A stretch of DNA of 64,000 nucleotides from Ignisphaera sp. (GTDB taxonomy: Archaea; Thermoproteota; Thermoprotei_A; Sulfolobales; Ignisphaeraceae): the NCBI GenBank assembly GCA_038831005.1, contig JAWBKZ010000003.1, forward strand, positions 124,001-188,000. Direction: 5' to 3'. Made by a program: the position numbers and the translations under genes. Positions 37,926 through 47,222 of the stretch are shown one piece after another (the first letter of the stretch is position 1; each line of letters starts with the position of its first letter). Below the pieces are notes generated by a model, which did no database searches, was not told the origin of the DNA, and was given only the letters and a program-made list of their open reading frames with translations.

Positions 37926-38018
37926 CTATATACACCGCATTAATGCTTTACCAGAAACCTTAGATATTTTTATAGACTTAAAAATTACCATAGTAATGCC
38001 ATGCAAATCGATATAAGT

Positions 38019-38987
38019 TTAGTATAATTTATGCAATATTTTCTTGATATCTTCGACAAGTTCGCAGAACTTACATATCGATCTATTTGGTGATGTTGGT
38101 TCTCCACAAATTTTACAGGTAGGTAAAGCTATACGTGGTTTCACGAGTATGTTGGCTATTGTGTTGTCCAAGAATTCTAAAAGCTTTAGCTGAACACCTG
38201 GATAAAGCTTCTCTAGCTCAATCAATACATCTCTAACTTTTGTTCTGAGTGTAGGTCTTGTTACTATATAGGGACATTCATATTCTTGAAAAGTATATCC
38301 AAGTAGGTATGCATAATATGTAGATTCATATTCGTATATACTTCTTAATGGTTTAACTCTCTTAACCAGTTTGTCGCTATGTGTTTCACTTAATGGATGG
38401 AGTTGTGCAAGCCTCATTACATCACCACGTATAATGTTTATAATATATGTCTGAATCTCGTCATCAAGATTATGTCCAGTAACCACTTTGTTTGCTTTTA
38501 GTTCTCTTGCATACATGTTTAAAATTCTTCTCCTAGCTATTCCACAATAAGTACATGCAGATATAGAGTACACATTGTTTTCTTTAGCGTATTCTAGATA
38601 AAACTTCATAAACCTATCAACACTAAAGCCTAGGATTTTCTCCATAGATACATAAATACAGTCTACACCAATATCTGAACAGAATTTTCTTACCGCAATA
38701 TACATATCTTCACGTGTATAGCCAGCTATACCTTCATCTATCATTACACCAATTATGTTGTTAGGATTAACTATTTCTGAAAGTATATGTAGTACAACAT
38801 AACTATCTTTGCCACCAGAGACTCCTACAACTACCCTATCTCCAGAACTTATCATAGAATAACGTGATATCTGTTCTTTAACTCTATAACGTATATCATT
38901 AATGAAACATTCTCTACATAGCCTTCTTCCACTATGTTTCTGAAAAAATATGGCTTGATTTTTGCCACAGACGCTACATATGACCAT
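38019..38987 (-). CDS. TtuA/Ncs6-like tRNA 2-thiolation enzyme
   Basis: ATG 38987 has GTGGGA upstream, giving 322 residues. It has an N-terminal zinc finger (CSVCGK, then LCREC), the PP-loop VGVSGGKDSYV, a second cysteine pair CTYCGIARRR, the motif TGHNLDDEIQTYI, and a C-terminal zinc finger CKICGEPT then CKFC. This is the TtuA/Ncs6 (TtcA-related) architecture that thiolates uridines in tRNA, using a ubiquitin-like sulfur carrier. A MoaD-like gene occurs at 49.8 kb. The exact tRNA position cannot be told from sequence alone. Confidence 0.85.
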   Translation of the reverse strand: MVICSVCGKNQAIFFQKHSGRRLCRECFINDIRYRVKEQISRYSMISSGDRVVVGVSGGKDSYVVLHILSEIVNPNNIIGVMIDEGIAGYTREDMYIAVRKFCSDIGVDCIYVSMEKILGFSVDRFMKFYLEYAKENNVYSISACTYCGIARRRILNMYARELKANKVVTGHNLDDEIQTYIINIIRGDVMRLAQLHPLSETHSDKLVKRVKPLRSIYEYESTYYAYLLGYTFQEYECPYIVTRPTLRTKVRDVLIELEKLYPGVQLKLLEFLDNTIANILVKPRIALPTCKICGEPTSPNRSICKFCELVEDIKKILHKLY

Positions 38988-39058
38988 ATATTGATATCCC
39001 ACTTAACCATAATCGATTAATACATGATACTAATTATCTCTATCACTATGACTAATCT

Positions 39059-39606
39059 ACTGACCTCCTCCCAGTCCTAAAGGACGAGGGTTCTGGGGAG
39101 ATTTGGAGCTACATTCCCGTTCTCGGGATTCAGCCCTGCGCCTGGTCTTAGCGCATTACCCCACACATAGGGGGCTCAGGGATATGGTTTCTCGATATGG
39201 TTTCTCGATACCTAAAGAATACAGAGCTTATAAACCTTACCACGTTATCCCCGCCCTAAAGTGATGATAGAGTACTACAATGCACTAAATGCGGATTCAT
39301 AGGCAATAGAGACGTAATTGCATGTATAAACCTGTTCTACAGATACACAAGATGTGGGGTGCTAGGGGTGCTCCTGAACGCCTCCAAGCCCGATGAGAAC
39401 CCGAGCGAGATGTAGGGAAACAGAGATGAGGCAAGGAAATCAACCAACATAAACCTGCATCAGAGCTGAACCAAGATAGCGTTGAAAAGTTCACCGAAAA
39501 AGAATGTGCTAGAGGAGCGCTTGGAATGATAGAACACGGGTGGATGCTCTTATCTAGCATCATCAGGAGAATTCAAGTGATGTGATAAAGCTCCGAGGAG
39601 GTCAGT
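39059..39606 (+). mobile_element. internally deleted TnpB element (relic B) with 12-bp inverted ends
   Basis: The left end ACTGACCTCCTC (39059-39070) is the exact reverse complement of GAGGAGGTCAGT (39595-39606). Next to the left end is a subterminal hairpin, GTCC-TAAA-GGAC flanked by CCTC/GAGG, as in IS200/IS605-group ends. From 39269 to a TAG at 39413-39415 the frame reads the TnpB C-terminus: zinc-ribbon CTKCGF, GNRDVIACINLF with the last RuvC aspartate, then SKPDENPSEM. Relative to relic A the TAG replaces CAG, and the frame would otherwise continue about 18 codons. Most of tnpB is missing, so it cannot encode an active nuclease. Confidence 0.75.
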
Positions 39607-39648
39607 GAACTTTATGAAAAAGTGTGTTTAAAAATTAAAAGGACCTTA

Positions 39649-41064
39649 TTAAGACCTTATGTAGACAGAGTAGCTACTGTCCCGAAGATATGCCTGGAAC
39701 GCAATGTTTACGCTGTCTCCAGTGTTTAGTTCCATGTAGAACGACTGGTATATTATCATCGGCATGACTCCGCCTGGTTTGTTTGGATCAAGGAAGCCAA
39801 ATGAGCTTGGCTCTACAGTAAACACCATATTGTTTAAACGGCTTTCACTAAATCCGCCCCTCTCAACCCAGTGCCTTACTCTAACTCTACCCATATCAGG
39901 GTTCGTGTGATCCGTCACAGTGAAATATGGAGCGTAGGGCTCGGTAAAGCCTGTACTGTAGGATACAGAGACCTGCATATTTCTGGTACCAGCGCTAATA
40001 CCAGCTGACATAGAGTATTGTATTGTACGAGCCGAACCTACATTCTTAGGTTGCCAGTCGTCTAGAACCTGACCAGGCCACGTATCAGTTCGCCAGTGTA
40101 TAGTGGTTTCGAAGAGCCTAGGGTAGTGATTATAGGTTTGCCAGGTACACGTTGTTTTAAATCCTACACCAGCATGCATTGTGTACACGTACCATACGTG
40201 GTATGTAACTCCAGTAGCTGCTGTGACATTACCATAATAGTACCTAGTGTAAACATACTGCCTCCCGGTTTCTTCGCCGCAACCTCTTCCGTACGTTGAA
40301 TTCGTGATCCACCCTATGTACCCCAGTAGTAGCATATTAGTGGGTCCTGAGACCATACTTTGATGCGGTATGCGTGCTTCAGGTGGAATCTCGCTCTGAG
40401 ATAGTAGCTCACTCCACTCTAGTACAGCACCAAGTACTATGTGAAAGTCCTTAACGCTGAGGGTCTCAACAATTATTAATCCAGGGGGATCAGCTGTGAA
40501 CACTATCATATCTGCACTCTCAAGCACCGGGTGAATGAGCCCTATTCCAAGCTTATCATTGTTTACAGGTTGATCAGGGCTTAGAGGGATAATGGGTTCA
40601 ACTCCAATGGAGCCTAATGCTTTGAGAACAGCAGAGTATGAGTCTACAGCCTCAGCCTCTAACCCCCTTACCTTGGGATCTATGTTCAAGTATGCTACAG
40701 CACATTTTCTGCAAGTACTTAGAATCCTTGTTAGAAGCTCTGTGTACCAAGGTAAGTTCTTCGCAACCCTCTTTGAGTGAACAAACACTAGGGATCTCTC
40801 GAGCACAGCTTTATCACGGTCCAGTTGCTTCACGGCTTTATCAAGTCCTACATTATTCAAAAGACTCAGGAATTCGGGTGACAAGTACTCTACGTAGTAG
40901 AATGAGACTTCTTTCGCAAGATCTCCCAGGTCAGCCTTGAACACATAGCTATTCACATCATTAGTGTGGAAGATAGGAGAAGAAGGGAATATGGTGAACA
41001 CAATTGTGATTGTTACAAGTATTACTGCTGAAAGTACATATAGGATTTTACCCCGCGGTTTCAC
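39649..41064 (-). CDS. exported protein of unknown function, foreign composition
   Basis: GTG 41064 follows GGTGGA. The 471-residue product begins with a basic stub and a membrane/signal helix (ILYVLSAVILVTITIVFTIF). The exported part has a helical N-half and a beta-rich, Tyr/Trp/Thr-rich C-half (about residues 250-470) of the kind seen in secreted proteins. GC is near 50% in parts, clearly above the roughly 35% of nearby genes, and the TnpB relic ends 43 bp beyond its stop. I infer horizontal transfer. No family recognised. Confidence 0.65.
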   Translation of the reverse strand: MKPRGKILYVLSAVILVTITIVFTIFPSSPIFHTNDVNSYVFKADLGDLAKEVSFYYVEYLSPEFLSLLNNVGLDKAVKQLDRDKAVLERSLVFVHSKRVAKNLPWYTELLTRILSTCRKCAVAYLNIDPKVRGLEAEAVDSYSAVLKALGSIGVEPIIPLSPDQPVNNDKLGIGLIHPVLESADMIVFTADPPGLIIVETLSVKDFHIVLGAVLEWSELLSQSEIPPEARIPHQSMVSGPTNMLLLGYIGWITNSTYGRGCGEETGRQYVYTRYYYGNVTAATGVTYHVWYVYTMHAGVGFKTTCTWQTYNHYPRLFETTIHWRTDTWPGQVLDDWQPKNVGSARTIQYSMSAGISAGTRNMQVSVSYSTGFTEPYAPYFTVTDHTNPDMGRVRVRHWVERGGFSESRLNNMVFTVEPSSFGFLDPNKPGGVMPMIIYQSFYMELNTGDSVNIAFQAYLRDSSYSVYIRS

Positions 41065-42138
41065 AGTTCCACCTGGCTTATGAATTTTATTTTCCCTATT
41101 TATAAATTTTACTTTATGTAATTTTTACTTTTACAAATTCTCTCCCTCTTTTTCCATAGGGTTGCCTCCTCCTATGTTCAACTATGTGGAGAGTTCAAAG
41201 AGATATCATCAGAGGTCTGCTTAATGTTCGGCGAGAAAGCCTCCGAACAGGGTACTGAGCTTTCTTCGAGCCTCACTTTTGGCGATGTTTATCTAATTCT
41301 ACACAACCTTCTCCGAGCTTACTTAGAGGTGGAAAAGAACGTTTGATCGCAGTGCATAAACTACATTCCATTATATGTACGATACGCTCCAAACCGCGGT
41401 GTACATGGTCTCCGAAACTTAAAAATAGGTTGAAGTGATCGGAGAAGCCTATTGTCAGCGACGATTTATTACAGAGGATACTTACGAGAAAGCCTGCATC
41501 GAATAGCGTTAAGCTATAAAAGAAGTGTAGAATCCTCCAAGAAGTTCCAGGTGCTCCTCCGCTATGTAGCGAAATGCGCTTTTTATAAAGTTCACCCACG
41601 TGGTTTCGAGCATCTTAAGAAAGTCTAAGAAAGGAGTTTGTTTGTCTGTAATTGAAGTTCTCTGGGAGTGAGAGAATTTCAAGCTAGTTAAGAGTTCCTA
41701 GAGCATGTGATGAACCTGCGTTAGGGGGTTTAAAGCAGAATGCACTAGATGTGAACAATGATTTACCCGAATACCTAGTACTTCCTGAGGGATGGAGGTT
41801 TGGTAAATGAAAATCGTGGTACCTCTGCACGTTTCCGAGATCTGGATAGCTAGATACTCAGCTAACCCCTTGAAACGGCAAGGCTTTTGGGATTGTAAAG
41901 CTTATGATTTTGTGTATAGATATGTATACCAATGATCATGAATTAGAATGTTTCTTAATAGCCATAGAATGCATTATGACAGGAGGTATATCTGAAGTGT
42001 TTATATTTACAGATAATGATAGTGTACTATTGAGGTATTACTCTACAAATTGAGTCTCACAATAAGACGTATCTATATTAACATATATATTATAGGAATA
42101 TGTGTGAAGTGTATAGTAATGTGTAGGTATCAATAGTT
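41065..42138. other. 1.07-kb region of decayed ORFs
   Basis: No intact gene is convincing here. On the plus strand an open stretch at about 41122-41349 gives a helical C-terminus ending LRAYLEVEKNV without a good start. At 41688-41810 an open stretch ends LPEGWRFGK. Its stop overlaps (ATGA) an ORF at 41807-41935 that begins MKIVVPLHVSEIWIARYSAN and soon loses sense. A 49-codon ORF lies at 41904-42053. The left part keeps the higher GC of the island and the composition returns to host-like from about 41900. A TATA-like run near 42081-42092 probably serves the next gene. Confidence 0.5.
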
Positions 42139-42822
42139 ATGACGATAAAGCCTATAGATATGATTATTCTTGATGCTTATCAAAGATATGGTCAGAAACT
42201 CTACATAGTTCTGTCTACGGCAATAAAAATAACAAAAATGAATAGATTGAAGGGAACTAACACTCTTGGCGACTTTGAGTATAGATCTCTCGTAGAAGAA
42301 CTTGAGAAAACTAACTTTAGCTATAACCCTTCTATGATGTTAAGAGCTCTAGAAAAAGAATATGGAATTATAGAGACAACATACAAATCAGGTAATCAGC
42401 GATGGTATCGATTTAAAGATTTAGAAGAAATAGAAAGAGCGTTAAACTCGGTTGCTGGAATAGTTGCAGATGTTGATGAACCTGAGGTAGTGATGCTTAA
42501 GATACAGATGAAGAGTCTTCAGCTAGGTTACTGGCTTAAAAAACTAAAACACATGAGTATAAAGCAGAACATTAGTACAACTGATGTAGAGGTGTTTAGA
42601 CGATTCGCATTTGATGTTTTACCAAAGCTTGTACATATATTAAAGAAAGCAGAAGAATACGAAGATCAACTCTATGTTGAAATAAATATGCTGAAAGAAA
42701 TCTTAGGATTAGCCACTATTGTAGCAGATAGAGTTGATCTAAGTAAAACTATAAATGATACGGGAGTTGGTATCAGATTAAGAACAGAATATGCAGATAT
42801 AACAGAATATTCACAAACTTAG
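42139..42822 (+). CDS. putative winged-helix protein, function unknown
   Basis: 227 residues. The first about 100 (with FEYRSLVEELEKTNFSYNPSMMLRALEKEYGIIET and then RWYRFKD) look like a winged helix-turn-helix. The rest is a long helical region that could be a coiled coil or dimerisation domain. The gene faces hjc convergently with a 62-bp gap. Role as a regulator or a DNA-structural protein is inference. Confidence 0.6.
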   Translation: MTIKPIDMIILDAYQRYGQKLYIVLSTAIKITKMNRLKGTNTLGDFEYRSLVEELEKTNFSYNPSMMLRALEKEYGIIETTYKSGNQRWYRFKDLEEIERALNSVAGIVADVDEPEVVMLKIQMKSLQLGYWLKKLKHMSIKQNISTTDVEVFRRFAFDVLPKLVHILKKAEEYEDQLYVEINMLKEILGLATIVADRVDLSKTINDTGVGIRLRTEYADITEYSQT

Positions 42823-42884
42823 TCTAGAAGCTTATCAGCTAAACAATACTTATGATATGATTACGGTACAATAGATATTGATTG

Positions 42885-43385
42885 TTATACGTCATCATAA
42901 CCATCTTTAATATGAATAGAAGATTTAGAAGTGTATGCATCTAGACTTACATTTATCCTCTTTCTAAGATACTCTATAAGGTCTTCTGCATTCTTTATCA
43001 TCTCTTTATCTATTCTTATTTTCTCACTAGATACTTCTACAGTATTGTTCATGATGATATCGAGAGGTATTATTTTCCATGAACGTAATTCTGCTACCTT
43101 TACAGCAATAACTGCTTCACCTTCAGCTCGTCTAGCAAATTCTTTTAGTTTTTCAATTTGTGTTCTATCTATATAGATGTGATCTAGTTTAGATCTCTTC
43201 TTAACTTCTATCACAAAGATGTGTCTATTTTTGATGGCTACAACATCTGGATATACACTTCTCCTGATTTTAGCACCACTAGCTGGACCTCTTACAACAG
43301 CAAAACCTAATTTCCACAGCTTCCTTACGAGCTCTCTTTCAGCACTTATTCCACGTTGTCGTCTCTTTGGAAGATTCTCTTGCAA
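42885..43385 (-). CDS. hjc: Holliday junction resolvase Hjc
   Basis: Archaeal junction resolvase of the restriction-endonuclease fold. The active-site pattern is visible: glutamate in RGISAERELVRKLWK, the aspartate in YPDVVAIK, and the E-x-K of VIEVKKRSK. Length is 166 residues, with a C-terminal extension after the core of about 120. It lies 21 bp downstream of the PIN/ATPase gene on the same strand, a common archaeal neighbourhood. Confidence 0.92.
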   Translation of the reverse strand: MQENLPKRRQRGISAERELVRKLWKLGFAVVRGPASGAKIRRSVYPDVVAIKNRHIFVIEVKKRSKLDHIYIDRTQIEKLKEFARRAEGEAVIAVKVAELRSWKIIPLDIIMNNTVEVSSEKIRIDKEMIKNAEDLIEYLRKRINVSLDAYTSKSSIHIKDGYDDV

Positions 43386-43406
43386 TACACCATCACTATA
43401 ACGATT

Positions 43407-44957
43407 TTATGGTATTCTGATTTCGATTTCGTAGCCCATTTTATTTAACCTCTTTTTAATCCGTTTGATAGATTTTAGTACAGTTTCTGTATATAGTGAC
43501 TTAGGTATGTTTAAGATTACGATTTTGTTGTTCACCTCTATATCTGCATATGGAATATATTTCTTCACAAGTTCAGCAACATGTTGTGATTTCTGTTCTT
43601 TCAAAACCTTTTTAACTGGTACAACAACTGTTTGTTCACCAAATACATATATCTCATACTCAAGTTCTCCTGATAAAAAGTCTTTAACCTCTACTACAGG
43701 TCTAGCCAAATCAGCTTCACGCAAACCTGTGGGAAGCTTTACAGTAAGTCCAACTTCGTATATTTTAGATGCCGAACCTTTCTCTATAAATATAACGGTA
43801 TCTATAACACTAGGTATCATACCTATGTCAACTCTACCTATAAACCTTTGTATAGCATCTATCGGAGATGTAGCATGCACTACTCCTATCATACCTATAC
43901 CTGCTAATCTTAAATCAACATATATCTTGAAATCTTCATCATCTCTCATTTCATCAAATACTGTATAGTCAGGTCTACTAAGGAGAAGAATGTCATGAAG
44001 CTCTCTTGATGATGCATAGAATTTCGAGTATTGAGACACAATTGGTGGTAGCTTCATATCTCTTGGAGACTCTATTGTTTTCACAATTTTTCCTTTACGG
44101 CTATAGTATTCTGCTAATGCCTGAGCAAATGTAGTCTTACCCATACCTGGTGCTCCTGCTATTAAGATACCTTCTGCCCTCTCATCTAATCTCTTCACAA
44201 CCTTAGATGGCAAGCCGTAATCCTCTAACTTTAGCCTAATTATTGGTTTTGTTACCGTTATCTCATACCCTGTACCTATAGGTGGCATAACGATAATTAT
44301 CCTATAATCTCTAAGCTGTAGCAACATTACTCCTTTACTTTCTATCTCTATAAATCCTTCACCAGCTTTTGTCCGTCTAACTATCTCTTCAATTAACAAC
44401 TCAACAATATCTCTCGACTGAGGCTTTTCGTCTACTACAGCTAGAACCCATTCACCAGGACGTCCCTTCTTTGCAAGAATCGGGGATCCTTCCTTTATGT
44501 GGAGGCTTAGAGTATTGCGATCAAAATATTTCTCAAACCAGAGTTCTTCGTCAATAGATCGTTGAAGCAAAACAACATCTATGCCCATTATTTCACATAA
44601 TGTTTTCTGCATTTCGCTATGTGTTAGGATCTTTGCACCAATCTTCTTAGCTAATTCTCTAGCTAATTGATCTAATAGAGAAACGTCATTTATGGTATCT
44701 ACGCGGTACCCGGAATCTATAAACGATATCTCTATATCGTTCTCATTTCTAGCTATGCTTATAGTATTGTACACCTCTTGTATGCAGAGTAACCCTAAAG
44801 CACTTCCTTGTAGAGCTTTATTCTCGAAATAATTTATGAATTCTCTAGGTATGACTATCCTGCCTTTTATATGTTTTTCCTTCACGATTCTAGACAAACT
44901 TCTCTCTATTATTATAGTAGTATCAGGTACATAGAGATCCTCAAACGCTATCTTCAT
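43407..44957 (-). CDS. PIN-domain/VirB11-type ATPase/KH-domain protein (archaeal PilT-like)
   Basis: 516 residues with an N-terminal PIN domain (VPDTTIIIERSL, then the acidic core around GIDVVLL), a central VirB11/PilT-like ATPase (Walker A IAGAPGMGKTTFAQALAEYY; VFDEMRDDEDF; GIGMIGVVHATSP) and a C-terminal KH-like region. This is the conserved archaeal PINA-type protein, reported in Sulfolobus to act with Hjc at Holliday junctions, in agreement with its place next to hjc. A TATA-like element lies about 47 bp upstream. Confidence 0.88.
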   Translation of the reverse strand: MKIAFEDLYVPDTTIIIERSLSRIVKEKHIKGRIVIPREFINYFENKALQGSALGLLCIQEVYNTISIARNENDIEISFIDSGYRVDTINDVSLLDQLARELAKKIGAKILTHSEMQKTLCEIMGIDVVLLQRSIDEELWFEKYFDRNTLSLHIKEGSPILAKKGRPGEWVLAVVDEKPQSRDIVELLIEEIVRRTKAGEGFIEIESKGVMLLQLRDYRIIIVMPPIGTGYEITVTKPIIRLKLEDYGLPSKVVKRLDERAEGILIAGAPGMGKTTFAQALAEYYSRKGKIVKTIESPRDMKLPPIVSQYSKFYASSRELHDILLLSRPDYTVFDEMRDDEDFKIYVDLRLAGIGMIGVVHATSPIDAIQRFIGRVDIGMIPSVIDTVIFIEKGSASKIYEVGLTVKLPTGLREADLARPVVEVKDFLSGELEYEIYVFGEQTVVVPVKKVLKEQKSQHVAELVKKYIPYADIEVNNKIVILNIPKSLYTETVLKSIKRIKKRLNKMGYEIEIRIP

Positions 44958-45179
44958 TTGGATACCCTATTCTTAGCTTATGTAGTGGATATGTTGAACA
45001 ACTTAAAAATAGATTAGAAACGATTAACTCTGTGTAAGCCCATAAACCATAACATAATCCAATAATGGGTAAAGCATAAACCCATGACTAGTACAAAAGG
45101 ATTTGAGTAACAATATGGAATCTCCAGCATCCTTAATAATGAAAAGGGTAAGATTATTTGTCAAAGATGGCGAAATGCT

Positions 45180-45872
45180 TTACCTACTAATTGAATATGA
45201 TTTATAAGCTGATTCAGCCATATCTCTTATAACTTTTGAAGGATCTTTAGCTTTCATTATAGCTGACGCCACCAGAACACCTGCTGTTCCAAGCTTTATT
45301 GCGGCTTCTACATCTTCTGCAGAAGATATTCCCGCACCTGTGAGTATTATTACCTCTTTATTAACTTCTCTAACCTTTTCTACAGTATTTGTAACTACCT
45401 CTGGTTTAGCTTTAGAGACAGCTACGCCTGTCCCTATAAGCTCTGGAGGTTCTACAGCTATTGCTGTAGGTTCTAGTGTAGCTATAGCTGCAGCCGCTAT
45501 AGGCGTATCTGCACATACAAGCGTTTCAAGGTTATACTTTCTCGCATTTTCAACTATTGCAACAATTTCATCAAGTCTAAGTCTATGTTCACTATGATTA
45601 ACTAGTACACCTTTAACCCCTATATCTTTAAGAGCTGATATAGGAAGCCAACCAGTATATGCACCAAAATCGTATGGATCGGCATGTTGAGCATATACAG
45701 GAATAGAGATCTCTTTAATCATGCTCCTTAATTCTGTAGCCGGAGGTACAACTATAACCTCTATACCAAATTCTCTTGCTACTTTTTCAGCATATTTAGC
45801 TATATCTATTGCTTTAGACCCAAAAGATGTATTGTAAGCTTTATAATTTATTGCCAGTACGGGAGGCTTCAT
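45180..45872 (-). CDS. tpiA: triose-phosphate isomerase
   Basis: ATG 45872 (MKPPVLAINYKAY) has GGGGT 7 nt upstream; the frame extends to 45890. The archaeal short form has about 230 residues. The active-site lysine is in INYKAY, the histidine in VNHSEHRL, and the glutamate/loop region in AVEPPELIGTG. It interconverts DHAP and glyceraldehyde 3-phosphate. It lies 66 bp downstream of the FBP aldolase/phosphatase gene, which makes and uses the same triose phosphates. Confidence 0.96.
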   Translation of the reverse strand: MKPPVLAINYKAYNTSFGSKAIDIAKYAEKVAREFGIEVIVVPPATELRSMIKEISIPVYAQHADPYDFGAYTGWLPISALKDIGVKGVLVNHSEHRLRLDEIVAIVENARKYNLETLVCADTPIAAAAIATLEPTAIAVEPPELIGTGVAVSKAKPEVVTNTVEKVREVNKEVIILTGAGISSAEDVEAAIKLGTAGVLVASAIMKAKDPSKVIRDMAESAYKSYSISR

Positions 45873-45955
45873 ACACATTACCCCATACAAGAGGATTCCA
45901 TTGTTTAGATTAAAATGACCTTCATTAATTAAATACGAAACATAAAAAAGATATA

Positions 45956-47104
45956 TTACTCCAGTAGTTCTGTCTTAACCTTAGGTCCCTTAACTTGATA
46001 TAGTTTAGCTTCTGTGAATCTATCCTGTAGTTTCTGTAGTACTTGTGGTAATGTAGTGTACTCCATTTCCTCAGGACCAAGTCTATGCGGCATAAATGGT
46101 CCATGTCTTCTCATGTATTCTGCTACTGTTTGGGCTAATCTTCTAGTCTCATCAAATGCGGGATCATCAAAGAGATCTGCCGGCCCTATAAGTCTTCCAT
46201 TCTTTATCTGGAACCCTAATGCTACAACTCTTGGTGGACCATCAAATCTTGTGCACCTGGCATTACGTTGACCCACGGGCATTAATGGTCCAAAATGACT
46301 TCCTCTCATCCAACCTGCCACAAGATGTGGAAATGCAAAAGCCTCTATAACTTCTCCAACTGCTGGAAAACCTGACTGAGCTCTAACAATAGCCACGGGA
46401 TCATCTTTACCTACATACTGACCCGCTATAAGATTCAGTCTCTCTACAGCAACAACTGCACCAATTTCATTATCACTCTTCCTAAATATCCTCCTTATAA
46501 CAAATCTTCCTGGTGTACCTATAAGAGCTAGAAGATCGTACATCTCTTCAGGAGAATTAAGAACAACATACTTGCCAGCTATAACATCGTATACTTCAAA
46601 CTTAAACCCATCATGAATCTTTGGATCTATGACTAGCCCTGCTGTATTGAATGGATCTGCAAATACTCTGAAGAGTGGAAGGTTAAAGGCACCGGGCTCA
46701 GTCTTATCGGCCATAAAGACTATTACCGGTTCCGAGGGTCTTTCCACAAACTCCATCTCAGCTGCCGATGGACCCAAACCTCTAACGTTTCCAGAGAACG
46801 CATCTGTAAGCAAATCTTGTCCTGCAGCATAAAGCCCTAGTTCTTTGGCAACTCTAGCTGCTTCCTTGAACGCATTCCAAGCTGTTTCATGAACCTCAGA
46901 AGCATCAACACCTTTTCTATGAGTCATTATCAGCTCTAGATCGTCTCCAACATGTGTTATGTAATAGTCTGTTAATATACCTTTACTTTTTGCTTCAGCA
47001 AGAACTTTAGCGGCTGCAGCCATGGTGTCTGGATGAACCATGTGGTGTCCTGCTAATGAACCTATATCAGCCTTAATAACTGAGATAGTTGTTTTTTCAC
47101 TCAT
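45956..47104 (-). CDS. fbp: fructose-1,6-bisphosphate aldolase/phosphatase
   Basis: The bifunctional archaeal (class V) enzyme that condenses triose phosphates and dephosphorylates FBP to fructose 6-phosphate, making gluconeogenesis one-directional. 382 residues. Typical motifs are VIKADIGSLAGHHMVHP, THVGDDLELIMTH, FMADKTEPGAFNLPLFRVFADPF (metal ligands and Schiff-base region) and SHFGPLMPVG. It lies upstream of tpiA on the same strand. Confidence 0.97.
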   Translation of the reverse strand: MSEKTTISVIKADIGSLAGHHMVHPDTMAAAAKVLAEAKSKGILTDYYITHVGDDLELIMTHRKGVDASEVHETAWNAFKEAARVAKELGLYAAGQDLLTDAFSGNVRGLGPSAAEMEFVERPSEPVIVFMADKTEPGAFNLPLFRVFADPFNTAGLVIDPKIHDGFKFEVYDVIAGKYVVLNSPEEMYDLLALIGTPGRFVIRRIFRKSDNEIGAVVAVERLNLIAGQYVGKDDPVAIVRAQSGFPAVGEVIEAFAFPHLVAGWMRGSHFGPLMPVGQRNARCTRFDGPPRVVALGFQIKNGRLIGPADLFDDPAFDETRRLAQTVAEYMRRHGPFMPHRLGPEEMEYTTLPQVLQKLQDRFTEAKLYQVKGPKVKTELLE

Positions 47105-47222
47105 TTAATTTACACCGATTTCCGTACATGTACTATTAAAAATAAATTTTACTAATATATTGAGTTTAACCGTATATAAAGTATACACCATATGGGAACC
47201 GATTTCCACTAAGTTAATTAAG

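Noticed and set aside
39297-39563. 88-codon minus-strand ORF
   Set aside because: It is antisense to the recognisable TnpB C-terminal codons of relic B.
41273-41599. 108-codon minus-strand ORF
   Set aside because: Cys/His/Phe-rich sequence without a ribosome site or recognisable domain, inside a region of decay; not convincing as a gene.
45063-45084. ATGGGT/ACCCAT inverted repeat downstream of tpiA
   Set aside because: Only 6 bp with a 9-nt loop and no T-run; too weak to call a terminator.
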